A DNA stretch of 35,023 nt from Acidimicrobiaceae bacterium (lineage in GTDB: Bacteria > Actinomycetota > Acidimicrobiia > Acidimicrobiales > RAAP-2). A program made the translations under genes and the position numbers. The stretch covers positions 1 to 35,023 of the forward strand of contig CANGPX010000010.1 in the NCBI GenBank assembly GCA_947456095.1. The letters are read 5' to 3'. Under the pieces are notes generated by a model, which was given only the letters and a program-made list of their open reading frames with translations, had not been told where the DNA came from and searched no databases. This document shows, piece after piece, positions 1 through 8,700 of the stretch. The stretch's first letter is position 1. Each line of letters begins with the position of its first letter.

Positions 1-159
1 GGCATCACGGGTATGCGAGTTGGTGGTCGCCGGGCTATCACTATTCCTTCTGACCTTGGCTACGGAGCAACCGGCCAACCTCCTGCAATTGCGCCCAATG
101 AGCCGTTGTTTTTCATTGTTGACTTGGTTGCGGTCGACAACGGCACAACTTCTCCATAA
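1..159 (+). CDS. FKBP-type peptidyl-prolyl cis-trans isomerase, C-terminal fragment (5' end outside window)
   Basis: Frame 1 reads GITGMRVGGRRAITIPSDLGYGATGQPPAIAPNEPLFFIVDLVAVDNGTTSP*, the typical FKBP C-terminal motif (GMRVGGRR..IP..LGYG). Confidence 0.9.
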   Translation, partial: GITGMRVGGRRAITIPSDLGYGATGQPPAIAPNEPLFFIVDLVAVDNGTTSP

Positions 160-238
160 AAGGCCTTCCCATGCAGTGGCTCGCTAGGTAGCATTGGGCG
201 CTGCGACGCAATGGCGTTGCGGAGTTCTTGGAGCTCTT

Positions 239-529
239 ATGACCACCCCGCTTGAGACGTTCCCCGAGGGCAGCACCCTCACCGCTGTCGCACTCGATCT
301 GCCCTTTGATGTCGTGGTGTGGGACGACCCGGTGACCTTGATGAGCGTGGTCACCCGAATATTGATGAAAGTCTTTGGCTACCAGAAGCAAAAGGCGTAT
401 CGCCTCATGATGATCATCCATGAAGAAGGTCGAGCAGTCGTGTGGACCGGTGAACTCAATCGAGCTGAGGCCTACTGTGTTCGACTTCATGCGTCAGGTC
501 TCCTCGCCTCGGTGGAGCCATCAGCATGA
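239..529 (+). CDS. clpS: ATP-dependent Clp protease adaptor ClpS
   Basis: MTTPLETFPEG...VVVWDDPVTLMSVVTRILMKVFGYQKQKAYRLMMIIHEEGRAVVWTGELNRAEAYCVRLHASGL matches the ClpS core (V.WDD..T...V...L...FG....A..LM...H..G.AVV..G....AE......L). Start taken at ATG 239. Confidence 0.93.
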   Translation: MTTPLETFPEGSTLTAVALDLPFDVVVWDDPVTLMSVVTRILMKVFGYQKQKAYRLMMIIHEEGRAVVWTGELNRAEAYCVRLHASGLLASVEPSA

Positions 530-975
530 GCGCCCCTTTCACTCGCACCGAAACTGGCATTGCCCTCGATCTTGAACGAGACACCCGTCGCTTTATTGCT
601 GGACTTGCTTCATCAGTGCTGCTTGGGAGCCGTGACGGCACTCACCCCTTCGCCAGCCGTCTTGCTCCCCCGATTACGGTGACGAAAGATCAAGATGACC
701 CGTTCTTGGTGCTTGCTCGTCTTGACGTGATTGCAACCGCCGCCCAAGTCGTTGAAGAAACCGCTTTTTTGCCCTCACTGACCTTTGAGCAAGCAGAATC
801 ATGGTTTGACACGATCCAGGTAGGAAGTCAGGCCTTGGCTGGATCTCTCCACGTCACGATTCCCCAAGATCTTGACCGGCTTGACCCTGATGATCGAACC
901 CGACTCCAGATTTCGCAATGGCTCTTAGAGCTTCTCTGTGAGGTACTCGACGAGCCAGAAGTCACCGAGGAATAA
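526..975 (+). CDS. DUF2017 family protein
   Basis: 149 aa ORF overlapping clpS by ATGA (526-529); DUF2017 genes characteristically follow clpS in Actinobacteria; LTFEQAESWFDTIQ...LRLQISQWLLELLCEVLDE-like sequence. Confidence 0.75.
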   Translation: MSAPFTRTETGIALDLERDTRRFIAGLASSVLLGSRDGTHPFASRLAPPITVTKDQDDPFLVLARLDVIATAAQVVEETAFLPSLTFEQAESWFDTIQVGSQALAGSLHVTIPQDLDRLDPDDRTRLQISQWLLELLCEVLDEPEVTEE

Positions 976-978
976 GAC

Positions 979-1203
979 TCACTTCTCGAAGGTATCTGGC
1001 GGGAGCCCGGGGCCATTGACGAGAAATGCCATGCGCGGCCGCTCCCATTCACGGTGGAGTTCTGCTGCAACAATGAGTGCTTCATCTGCGTCAAAGGCCG
1101 TGACGTCGACCCGACGAACACGACCACGATGGGGATTGCCCCAAATCACCGCCCACGTCCATGGTCCACTGTTTGCTGTTGCTGACACGTTTCCACCTTG
1201 CAT
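979..1203 (-). CDS. hypothetical protein (74 aa)
   Basis: MQGGNVSATANSGPWTWAVIWGNPHRGRVRRVDVTAFDADEALIVAAELHREWERPRMAFLVNGPGLPPDTFEK; fills the gap between DUF2017 and divergent pepP with protein-like composition. Confidence 0.5.
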   Translation of the reverse strand: MQGGNVSATANSGPWTWAVIWGNPHRGRVRRVDVTAFDADEALIVAAELHREWERPRMAFLVNGPGLPPDTFEK

Positions 1204-1241
1204 CTCGCACGTGATCGTGATGTGAACCGTAGTCTTGGAGC

Positions 1242-2732
1242 GTGATGAATTCGAACGAACACGCGAATGACCAGGTGGACGTCCCCGACGTCTCAGCGGA
1301 AAACCCCATCAGTGAAAAATGGGTCTTCGTTGGAGCCCACCGCCCGCCAGTCCCTCGCGCCCTTGTTGATTACATGACCAGTCAATGGGAGCAAATCACC
1401 ATCGATACTGGCGTCCATCAAGCGGCAGCTCACTGCGCTCGGCGCAGGGCTCGGCTCAGCGAAGCCCTTGAGGGCCGAACCCTTGTTGTGCCAACGGGAA
1501 GCTTCAAAGTTCGCTCAAACGATACCGATTTCCGATTTCGTCCAGGAAGTGACTTTTTCTGGCTGACGTCAAGCCACGAGCCAGATGGCGTCCTCATTGT
1601 TCAACCAAACGGGCAGGCAACCCTTTACATTGAACTTGGTGGCGACCCTTCGACCCATCGGTTCTTTACTGATTCGCAGTATGGCGAACTGTGGACGGGC
1701 CGACGACCAACACTTGACGAGACACAGCAGCACCTCTCGCTGTCGACTCGCCCACGCAGCGAACTCGCCGACGTTCTGAAAAGCCTCAGCGGCCAAGTGG
1801 CGGTCCTGCGTGGATACGACCGCCTCGTTGACCAGACCATTGGCAAAAACGATGACGACGAGGCACTCGCCAATACCCTGGCGCATCTTCGCTTGACCAA
1901 AGATGACTATGAGATTGCCCGACTTCAAGAAGCAGTCGACGCAACGGTGCTCGGGTTTGAAGATGTTGTGCGTTCACTGCCGAGTGCGATTGGCCGTGGC
2001 GAGCGAGTCATTGAAGGCATCTTTAATCTGCGCGCTCGAGTTGAAGGCAACGATGTTGGCTACTCAACCATTGCCGCTTCTGGGAGTCACGCAACGGTGT
2101 TGCACTGGACGAAGAACGATGGCGCGGTCATCCCCGGTGAACTCTTGCTCTTAGACGCTGGAGTTGAATGTCACGATCTCTACACCGCTGACGTCACGAG
2201 AACCCTTCCAATTAGCGGGGCCTTTACCGACGCACAGCGCACGCTGTACAACCTTGTCCTGAAAGCCCAAGAGGCGGGCATCGCAGCAGTGAAGCCCGGA
2301 GCGAAGTTCATGGATGCTCATGAAGCGGCAATGGCGGTCTTGGCACAGGGCCTGGTTGAACTTGGGATTCTTTCCAATGACGAAGATGGAGCCTTGCCCC
2401 TCGCACAACTCCACCGGCGCTACACCTTGCATGGCACGAGTCACATGCTCGGCATTGACGTGCACGACTGTGCAGCAGCCCGAAACGAGCGCTACCTAGG
2501 CGAATTAGAACCCGGTTACGTGCTCACGGTCGAACCTGGCCTCTACTTCCAAGCCAATGACCTGACCGTTCCTCAGCACTTCCGCGGCATCGGCATTCGC
2601 ATTGAAGACGACGTCTTGGTCACAAAAGACGGCAATGTCGTGCTCTCGGCAGCACTACCACGTGACCCAGAGGCCATTGAGTCGTGGATGGCGAACATCT
2701 GGGCGGCCAGCAACCTCGATCTCCACCTGTAG
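1242..2732 (+). CDS. pepP: Xaa-Pro aminopeptidase (M24B family)
   Basis: N-terminal AMP_N-like region (FRPGSDFFWLTSSHEPDGVLI) and M24 catalytic motifs (LLLDAGVECHDLYTADVTRTLPISG; HGTSHMLGIDVHD; LEPGYVLTVEPGLY; GIGIRIEDDVLVT). Confidence 0.93.
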   Translation: MMNSNEHANDQVDVPDVSAENPISEKWVFVGAHRPPVPRALVDYMTSQWEQITIDTGVHQAAAHCARRRARLSEALEGRTLVVPTGSFKVRSNDTDFRFRPGSDFFWLTSSHEPDGVLIVQPNGQATLYIELGGDPSTHRFFTDSQYGELWTGRRPTLDETQQHLSLSTRPRSELADVLKSLSGQVAVLRGYDRLVDQTIGKNDDDEALANTLAHLRLTKDDYEIARLQEAVDATVLGFEDVVRSLPSAIGRGERVIEGIFNLRARVEGNDVGYSTIAASGSHATVLHWTKNDGAVIPGELLLLDAGVECHDLYTADVTRTLPISGAFTDAQRTLYNLVLKAQEAGIAAVKPGAKFMDAHEAAMAVLAQGLVELGILSNDEDGALPLAQLHRRYTLHGTSHMLGIDVHDCAAARNERYLGELEPGYVLTVEPGLYFQANDLTVPQHFRGIGIRIEDDVLVTKDGNVVLSAALPRDPEAIESWMANIWAASNLDLHL

Positions 2733-2742
2733 CGCTGCTTTG

Positions 2743-2760
2743 ACTGACGGCCACGTCAGT
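2743..2760. terminator. short terminator-like hairpin between convergent pepP and P450 genes
   Basis: actgacg-gcca-cgtcagt, perfect 7-bp stem and 4-nt loop in the convergent gap; weak T-run follows. Confidence 0.4.
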
Positions 2761-2780
2761 TGTTTGAAAAAGCGACCTCG

Positions 2781-3998
2781 TTAGCTGCGTTCCAAAATGC
2801 GAATGGGCAGTGTGCGTGGTCCGCGAACCTGGCCCTGTGAGAACGTCACACCATCGTCATCTGCAATCTCGAACTTCGGGAATGCAGCAATGAACTCTTC
2901 AAGTGCGGTTTGCATCTCGAGGCGAGCAAGGTTTGATCCCAAGCATCGGTGAATGCCAAGACCAAAGGCAGCGTGACGGTTCTGCTCTCGGTCAATGATC
3001 ACTTCGTCAGCCCGGTCAAAGAACTTCGGGTCACGGTTGGCCGCTGGGAAGCCCAGCAAAATCCAGTCGTCTTGCTTCATTGGGCAACCCTTGAATTCGA
3101 AATCCTCCTTCACGAGGCGAGCCATCGTGACCGGGGCATAGGCCCGCAAGAATTCTTCAATGGCGCTGGCAATAAGGCTTGGGTCTTCGACCAAGCGAGC
3201 AAGGTCTTCTGGGTTCTTGGCCAAGTGCCAGATGGAGGATCCAATTGCCGACCAGGTTGTGTCGATTCCAGCGACAACGAGCAGGATCATGCTGCCAAAG
3301 ATGTGAGCATCTTCAAGCTTGTTGCCCATGATTTCAGCTTCGAGCAAGAACGAAGTCAGGTCGTCATTTGGGTTTGCCTGGTGTTCTTCCAGGACCCGGA
3401 TGAAGTATGCCTCAACCGGCTGGAACGCCTCGATCCGCTGCTCTTGCGGGAGATCGACACCTTCCAAGATGATGTGGACAAAACTCCGAAACAGGTCGCC
3501 ATCTTCTTGTGGGAGCCCAAGCATCTTGGCAATGAGTCCAACGGGGATGTGCTGTGCGTAATCAACGGCTGCGTCGATGACCTCACGGTCGGCCATTTCG
3601 GCAATGAGACGACGGCACAGTTCTCGACTGAAGCTCTCGAGGGCATTGATTTTCTTTGGAGCAAAGGCCGGAAGCATGAGCCGACGAGCAATGGCGTGGA
3701 ACGGTGGGTCAGACGAGATTGGTGGGGCAACACCAATTGGTGCTGGTGGTGCATCTTCACCAGGACGCCCCGAACCAACAACGACGGTGCGCGAGGTGAA
3801 GTGCTCTGTGTCATTGGCAATCGCCGACACATCTTCGTGAAGTACGGGAACCCACATGCCGCCGTAGCGGTTCGAATGCGCAATTGGGCAGCGTTCGCGC
3901 AGGTCCTCCATGATTGGGTAGGGGTCAGCCACCCACTGAGGGTCGGTGTGGTCAAAATCAGTTGCGAAGTCGGCAACGGGAAGTTTTTCCATGGTCAT
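2781..3998 (-). CDS. cytochrome P450
   Basis: Heme ligand motif FGLGIHRCLGSNLARLEMQ, I-helix VVAGIDTTWSAIG, ExxR-equivalent EEFLRAYAPVTMARLV. Confidence 0.95.
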   Translation of the reverse strand: MTMEKLPVADFATDFDHTDPQWVADPYPIMEDLRERCPIAHSNRYGGMWVPVLHEDVSAIANDTEHFTSRTVVVGSGRPGEDAPPAPIGVAPPISSDPPFHAIARRLMLPAFAPKKINALESFSRELCRRLIAEMADREVIDAAVDYAQHIPVGLIAKMLGLPQEDGDLFRSFVHIILEGVDLPQEQRIEAFQPVEAYFIRVLEEHQANPNDDLTSFLLEAEIMGNKLEDAHIFGSMILLVVAGIDTTWSAIGSSIWHLAKNPEDLARLVEDPSLIASAIEEFLRAYAPVTMARLVKEDFEFKGCPMKQDDWILLGFPAANRDPKFFDRADEVIIDREQNRHAAFGLGIHRCLGSNLARLEMQTALEEFIAAFPKFEIADDDGVTFSQGQVRGPRTLPIRILERS

Positions 3999-4189
3999 GC
4001 CACAACCTCGATTGCGTACTCAGGGCAGTTGTTGGCCGCCAACGTGGCCTGCACGATTTGGTCGGCGTCAAGTTCACCAGTGACGAGCACTACGGCGTTG
4101 CCAAGGTCATCGCTGTCAAACAACTCAGGTGCAAGTGAGTAGCACCGCCCATGGCCTTGACACTTCTCTAGGTCCAATTTGATCTTCAC
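3995..4189 (-). CDS. single-cluster ferredoxin (P450-associated, CxxHxxC...CP type)
   Basis: VKIKLDLEKCQGHGRCYSLAPELFDSDDLGNAVVL...NNCPEYAIEVVA; GTG start at 4189; stop overlaps P450 ATG (ATGA). Confidence 0.9.
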   Translation of the reverse strand: MKIKLDLEKCQGHGRCYSLAPELFDSDDLGNAVVLVTGELDADQIVQATLAANNCPEYAIEVVA

Positions 4190-4260
4190 GTTACGCCCTC
4201 GCTTGAGTGAGACTCTTAGACACATCTTGTCTCACTTCATCACCGGTGGCAAGTCATTGC

Positions 4261-4695
4261 TCAACGAACGTAAATCATGCCCTTAGAGACGGTGACCTTG
4301 AACGCAGGAAGTGGCAACTGCGCAACACCACTGACCACCGCACCGGTGGCTGAAAAGACCGAACCGTGGCAAGGGCAGAGGAACTGCTTGGACTTCTTCG
4401 CATATGACACAGGGCATCCTTGGTGCGTGCAGGCTGATGAATATGCCTTGAACACACCCTTGCTTGGCTGCAAAACAATGCCACCGACCGGCGTCGAGAT
4501 GCCCTTTGAAGGCATTGGGGCAGAAAAGGTTGCTGACCCGCCAACCGGCACGGTCGTGGTCTTGCCAATTGCTTTGCCAAGCGAACTCGTGTGACCAAGC
4601 AGCTGGCGATCACGAATCAAGGGAGCAATCACTGCACCACCAAAGAGCGCAGTCATGCCAGATCCAAGTTGCGAAAGGAATTTTCGTCGTTGCAT
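4261..4695 (-). CDS. Rieske (2Fe-2S) domain protein with Tat-like signal
   Basis: MQRRKFLSQLGSGMTALFGG N-terminus; CTHQGCPV...CPCHGSVF Rieske ligands. Confidence 0.9.
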   Translation of the reverse strand: MQRRKFLSQLGSGMTALFGGAVIAPLIRDRQLLGHTSSLGKAIGKTTTVPVGGSATFSAPMPSKGISTPVGGIVLQPSKGVFKAYSSACTHQGCPVSYAKKSKQFLCPCHGSVFSATGAVVSGVAQLPLPAFKVTVSKGMIYVR

Positions 4696-4799
4696 GCCTC
4701 AATCCTACCGATGAAAGAGTCCCTCACTTCGGCACGAGTGACCCTTTGGTGCGCTACCGTTCGCTTGCGCTCGCGTGAGCGCACGTTGAGGAGGACTCC

Positions 4800-5369
4800 A
4801 TGGGCGACGACCTACTACTTGATTCACTACGACGTCGGATGCGAGCGATGCACTCGCTCTACGAAGACGCGACCGCAACCATGGATCTCTCCCATGTCAA
4901 TCACTTTGAGCGCGAAGGGGTGCTGCCCATTGCCTTCAGCCTCTTCCACTACATCAACATGGAAGACAGCTCGTATTTTCTCATTACCGGCGAGTTGCCA
5001 ATTTTTAATGACGAGTGGGCGCAACGGATTGACCCAACCATTCCTGACCACGGCAAGCACAAGACCGTTGACGAGATGATCCACCAGCGCATTGGCAATC
5101 TCGAGGAATTCATTGCCTACATGGGAACCGTCTTTGCTCGAACAGAAACTTGGCTGCAGGGTCTCGTGCGAAGCGACCTCGACCGAGTGGTCATTGCTCG
5201 CCCACTGCCCCCGCAGGTGGCGTCGACGTACAGCGCTCGAGTTGCTGGCGAAGCCGGCATCACCGTCCTCGACGCGACCGAATGTTGGATGTATCAACAT
5301 GGGCTGCGCCACATGGGTGAAATCGAACTCGGTCGTGGACTCGTTGGCCTGCAAGGGATGACCTCATGA
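4800..5369 (+). CDS. DinB-like superfamily protein
   Basis: MGDDLLLDSLRRRMRAMHSLYEDATATMDLSHVNHFEREGVLPIAFSLFHYINMED...; four-helix/His pattern resembling DinB-like proteins; ATGA overlap with downstream SDR. Confidence 0.55.
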   Translation: MGDDLLLDSLRRRMRAMHSLYEDATATMDLSHVNHFEREGVLPIAFSLFHYINMEDSSYFLITGELPIFNDEWAQRIDPTIPDHGKHKTVDEMIHQRIGNLEEFIAYMGTVFARTETWLQGLVRSDLDRVVIARPLPPQVASTYSARVAGEAGITVLDATECWMYQHGLRHMGEIELGRGLVGLQGMTS

Positions 5370-6106
5370 CCAGTGAACGTCCGGTTGCCATTGTCGCCAA
5401 TGGCTCGTTCTACGTTGGCCCCGCCCTTGCTCGCCAACTTGCTGTGCGTGGTTATGACCTCGTCATTGGCAGCCCAAAACCTCAACTTGTCTCAGAACTT
5501 GAACAACTCGGCGCAGCTGTTGAACCAGTCGACGGCATCTTCACCTTGGAAGAAGAAGCTGCCTCCGAGCGCCTCGTTGACGCAGCAATGAGCCGCTTTG
5601 GTCGCCTTGATTCGGCCTGTGCCTTCAGTGGCCTCATTGTCACGGGGCGCTTCATGAAATCAACCGAGGCCGACCTCGAAAAGGTTGTGGCAGGGTGCCT
5701 CACGACGCCCTACCGGTTCTTACAGGCAGTGCTCGCCCCCATGATTGAAGCCAAGTCGGGACAGATTTTGATCTTGACTTCAGCTGCTGGAACGCGACCG
5801 ACTCCTGGTGCGCCGCTGTATTCGGCCGTTCGCGCCGGTGCCAGCATGCTCGTGCGCAACGTCGCTGACGAAATGGCACACCTTGGGATTCAAGTGAATG
5901 CGCTTGGGACCAACTTCATGGATTTCCCAGAATTTTTGCGAGCCAACCGCATCACCGATGCAGAAAGTCGCGCCAAGGTGGAAGCACAAACCCCTATGAA
6001 ACGCCTCGGCACCATGGAAGAGTGTGCGGCGATGTGCGCGGCGTTCTTAGATGGCTCAAGTCGCTTTCAAACTGGCCAGTTCTTGTCCTACACCGGCGGC
6101 TGGTAG
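5366..6106 (+). CDS. SDR family oxidoreductase
   Basis: Rossmann-like N-terminus, ILILTSAAGTRPTPGAPLYSAVRAGASMLVRNVADEMAHLGIQVNALGTNF (S..YxxxR region), C-terminal GQFLSYTGGW. Confidence 0.85.
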   Translation: MTSERPVAIVANGSFYVGPALARQLAVRGYDLVIGSPKPQLVSELEQLGAAVEPVDGIFTLEEEAASERLVDAAMSRFGRLDSACAFSGLIVTGRFMKSTEADLEKVVAGCLTTPYRFLQAVLAPMIEAKSGQILILTSAAGTRPTPGAPLYSAVRAGASMLVRNVADEMAHLGIQVNALGTNFMDFPEFLRANRITDAESRAKVEAQTPMKRLGTMEECAAMCAAFLDGSSRFQTGQFLSYTGGW

Positions 6107-8365
6107 TTACTGGCGAGCAAGCGCCTCAGTCGATTCGGCTTCAGCTTGTGCCAGTTCTCGCTTTGATGGGGCGACAATGACTTCGACCAAACTCAGCGAG
6201 CCCCGATAGGGATTTGGAGCTTTGTAGCGCTCAGACACTGCGGAACCCGCGTCTTCAGCAATTGATGATCCAACAGATGAGATCACCCGCATGACCAGGT
6301 CAACCGGTGCCTCGGCGACCGCTACCCCATCGACGAGCACCGAGGCAATACCTGCCATGCCGGTGGTCCTCGTAATGCGAGCGCCAACGAGGTGGGAGCC
6401 CTCAGCTAACACCTCAGACTCGACAATGGTGTGGTTGCCAAACGCGTTGTAGTCAAAGACCACTCGCCCGGAATCAACAAATACCGACAGGCCAGCATTT
6501 TGCGTCCCGGTTGCGTAGATCACGCCACCGTCGCCTTGCTTGAAGTCAACATGCCCAACAACATCGAAGTTCCGTCCGCCGAGTGCTGCGCCAACTTGTG
6601 AAGGCATGGGAGACACCGGTGGGTAGTACCGGTAAATACGATCGAGCGGATGCGGACTCCGGTCGGCAAATCGAACACCAAAGAGCTCAATACCTCGGTC
6701 ATCGAGCGGCAGTACCCCATAGCGATCAGCTTCGGCAAACCACAAATCAATCAGCTCTTGCAACTTCTCTGGGTGAGACTTGGCCAAGTCATGGACCTCT
6801 GAGAAATCTTCATCGACGTGGTAGAGCTCCCAAGTGTCTTCGCTGAATGGCTGGTACTGATTGTGACGAGTCACAGCCTTCCAGCCATCAGCCCACAGGC
6901 CACGGTGGCCAAACATTTCGAAGTACTGGACCGAACGTGCTGGCGGAGCGTCAGCTTTGTCAAAGGTCGAGGCAAATGATTCACCAGCAACGGGCAACTG
7001 CTCAATACCGCGGTACACCTCTGGTGCTTTGACGCCAAGCAGGTCGTACACGGTGGCGGCAACGTCAACGGCGTGGGTGAATTGGTGGCGAACTTCGCCA
7101 GCAGCTGAGATCCCAGTAGGCCAGTGGACAATGAGCGGGACGTGCACTCCGCCTTCGTGGGTGTTTTGCTTGTACCACTTAAACGGCGTATTTCCAGCCT
7201 GTGCCCAACCCCAGGGGTAGTTGGTGTGACTGTTTGGTCCGCCAATGTCAGCAACATTGGCAATTGCTTCATCGGGAGTTTCCAAGATGCCGTTGAAGAA
7301 CTTCATTTCATGCATCACGCCGAAGGGGCCGCCTTCTTGGCTGGCGCCATTGTCGGCCATGACCATGATGATCGTGTTGTCAAGGCGACCAAGCGTTGCC
7401 AAGTCATCGAGCAAGCGGCCAAGTTGCGCATCGGTGTGATCCAAGAACGCGGCAAAGGCTTCTTGCATGGCGAGGCTGAGCCGCTTTTGATTGTCGGACA
7501 GCTCATCCCATGGCTCAACGCCAGGATTTCTTGGTGCGAGTTCTGTTCCTTGCGGCACGAGACCAAGGTCGAGCTGTCGAGCAAAGATGCGCGCTCGAGC
7601 CTCATCCCAACCAGCATCGAATCGGCCACGGTACTTGGCCAGATAGTCAGCTGGTGCTTGATGCGGGGCATGGGTTGCGCCGAAGGCCAAGTAGCAAAAG
7701 AACGGTCGGTCAGGTCGAATGGACACGGCGTCGTGGATGAACGAAATCGTGTGATCAATCAGGTCTTCTGAAAGGTGATAGCCCTCTTCGGCAGTTTTCG
7801 GTGGCTCAACACGGTGGTTGTCGTAAGTGATCTCAGGGTTGAATTGGTCTGTTTCGCCATCCATGAAGCCATAAAAGCGGTCAAAACCTCGGCTCAGCGG
7901 CCACTGATCAAAGGGGCCAGCCTGGGAAGCATCGCTCATCTGGCACAAGTGCCACTTGCCAATGGCGAACGTGGCGTAGCCCTCTTCTCGAAGAACTTCG
8001 GCCATGGTTGCCGCGGCACTCGTGATGTGGCCACGCATGTGCGGGAAACCAGTGTTGAAGTTTGAAATTCCTCGCATCCCAACGGTGTGGTGATTGCGTC
8101 CGGTGAGAATCGCTGCTCTTGTTGGGGAGCACAGCGGGGTGACGTGGAAGTTCGCATAACGGAGGCCACCGTTCGCGAGTCGGTCAAAATTGGGCGTATC
8201 AATATCAGACCCGTAACTTCCAAAGTGAGCAAAGCCCAAATCGTCAAGCACAACGACGATGACGTTTGGCGCCTCTTCTCCCGGGTGAGCAACAACCTCA
8301 AAGCTCGGGTTGGACTCAGCAACGGTGGTGCCAATCGTTCCGGTAAAGGTTTCGTTTCGAAGCAC
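6107..8365 (-). CDS. arylsulfatase (type I sulfatase, formylglycine-dependent)
   Basis: VVVLDDLGFAHFGSYGSDIDTPNFDRLANGG; CSPTRAAILTGRNHHTVGM is the CxPxR sulfatase signature; GTG start preceded by GAGGAGAA. Confidence 0.95.
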   Translation of the reverse strand: MLRNETFTGTIGTTVAESNPSFEVVAHPGEEAPNVIVVVLDDLGFAHFGSYGSDIDTPNFDRLANGGLRYANFHVTPLCSPTRAAILTGRNHHTVGMRGISNFNTGFPHMRGHITSAAATMAEVLREEGYATFAIGKWHLCQMSDASQAGPFDQWPLSRGFDRFYGFMDGETDQFNPEITYDNHRVEPPKTAEEGYHLSEDLIDHTISFIHDAVSIRPDRPFFCYLAFGATHAPHQAPADYLAKYRGRFDAGWDEARARIFARQLDLGLVPQGTELAPRNPGVEPWDELSDNQKRLSLAMQEAFAAFLDHTDAQLGRLLDDLATLGRLDNTIIMVMADNGASQEGGPFGVMHEMKFFNGILETPDEAIANVADIGGPNSHTNYPWGWAQAGNTPFKWYKQNTHEGGVHVPLIVHWPTGISAAGEVRHQFTHAVDVAATVYDLLGVKAPEVYRGIEQLPVAGESFASTFDKADAPPARSVQYFEMFGHRGLWADGWKAVTRHNQYQPFSEDTWELYHVDEDFSEVHDLAKSHPEKLQELIDLWFAEADRYGVLPLDDRGIELFGVRFADRSPHPLDRIYRYYPPVSPMPSQVGAALGGRNFDVVGHVDFKQGDGGVIYATGTQNAGLSVFVDSGRVVFDYNAFGNHTIVESEVLAEGSHLVGARITRTTGMAGIASVLVDGVAVAEAPVDLVMRVISSVGSSIAEDAGSAVSERYKAPNPYRGSLSLVEVIVAPSKRELAQAEAESTEALARQ

Positions 8366-8643
8366 AGGTTCTCCTCAACTCGCTCATCGAGCTTTCGCCA
8401 CTTGAGCATAGGCAACGCCGAAGACCTTCTTGATCTGCAACGAGACCTCGGCAAAATATCCCCTCGAGGTGTTAGCCAATTCGCGGCTGTGCTCTTCGTT
8501 CGCTGCCAGAGAAGGAAGCCTTGACCGTGACTTGACCGCAGTGCCCTGAACAATGGCAGGGCCGGAGTCAGCAAAGTTGCTATTTCGTCACGAACTTGCC
8601 ACTCAACGGTTACTCGACTTTGCCAGAATGCGACTGCTTGCGA

Positions 8644-8671
8644 AAGTGTGCAGGTCACTGTGTTCACACTT
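8644..8671. promoter_or_regulatory. operator-like inverted repeat upstream of SulP
   Basis: aagtgtg-N14-cacactt, perfect 7-bp arms, ending 29 nt before ATG 8701. Confidence 0.35.
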
Positions 8672-8700
8672 CTTCCAGCCTTGATAACCGCGTCAGTGAG

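Noticed and set aside
2949-4142. 397-aa plus-strand ORF antisense to the P450/ferredoxin genes
   Set aside because: Lies antisense to a clear P450 with heme motif; composition reflects complementary codon usage, with no recognisable domain.
6100-6112. Abutting convergent stops of SDR (6106) and sulfatase (6107)
   Set aside because: Genuine but not rare in compact genomes; no extra structure to support special function.
7124-7771. 215-aa plus-strand ORF inside the sulfatase
   Set aside because: Antisense shadow of a well-supported sulfatase coding sequence.
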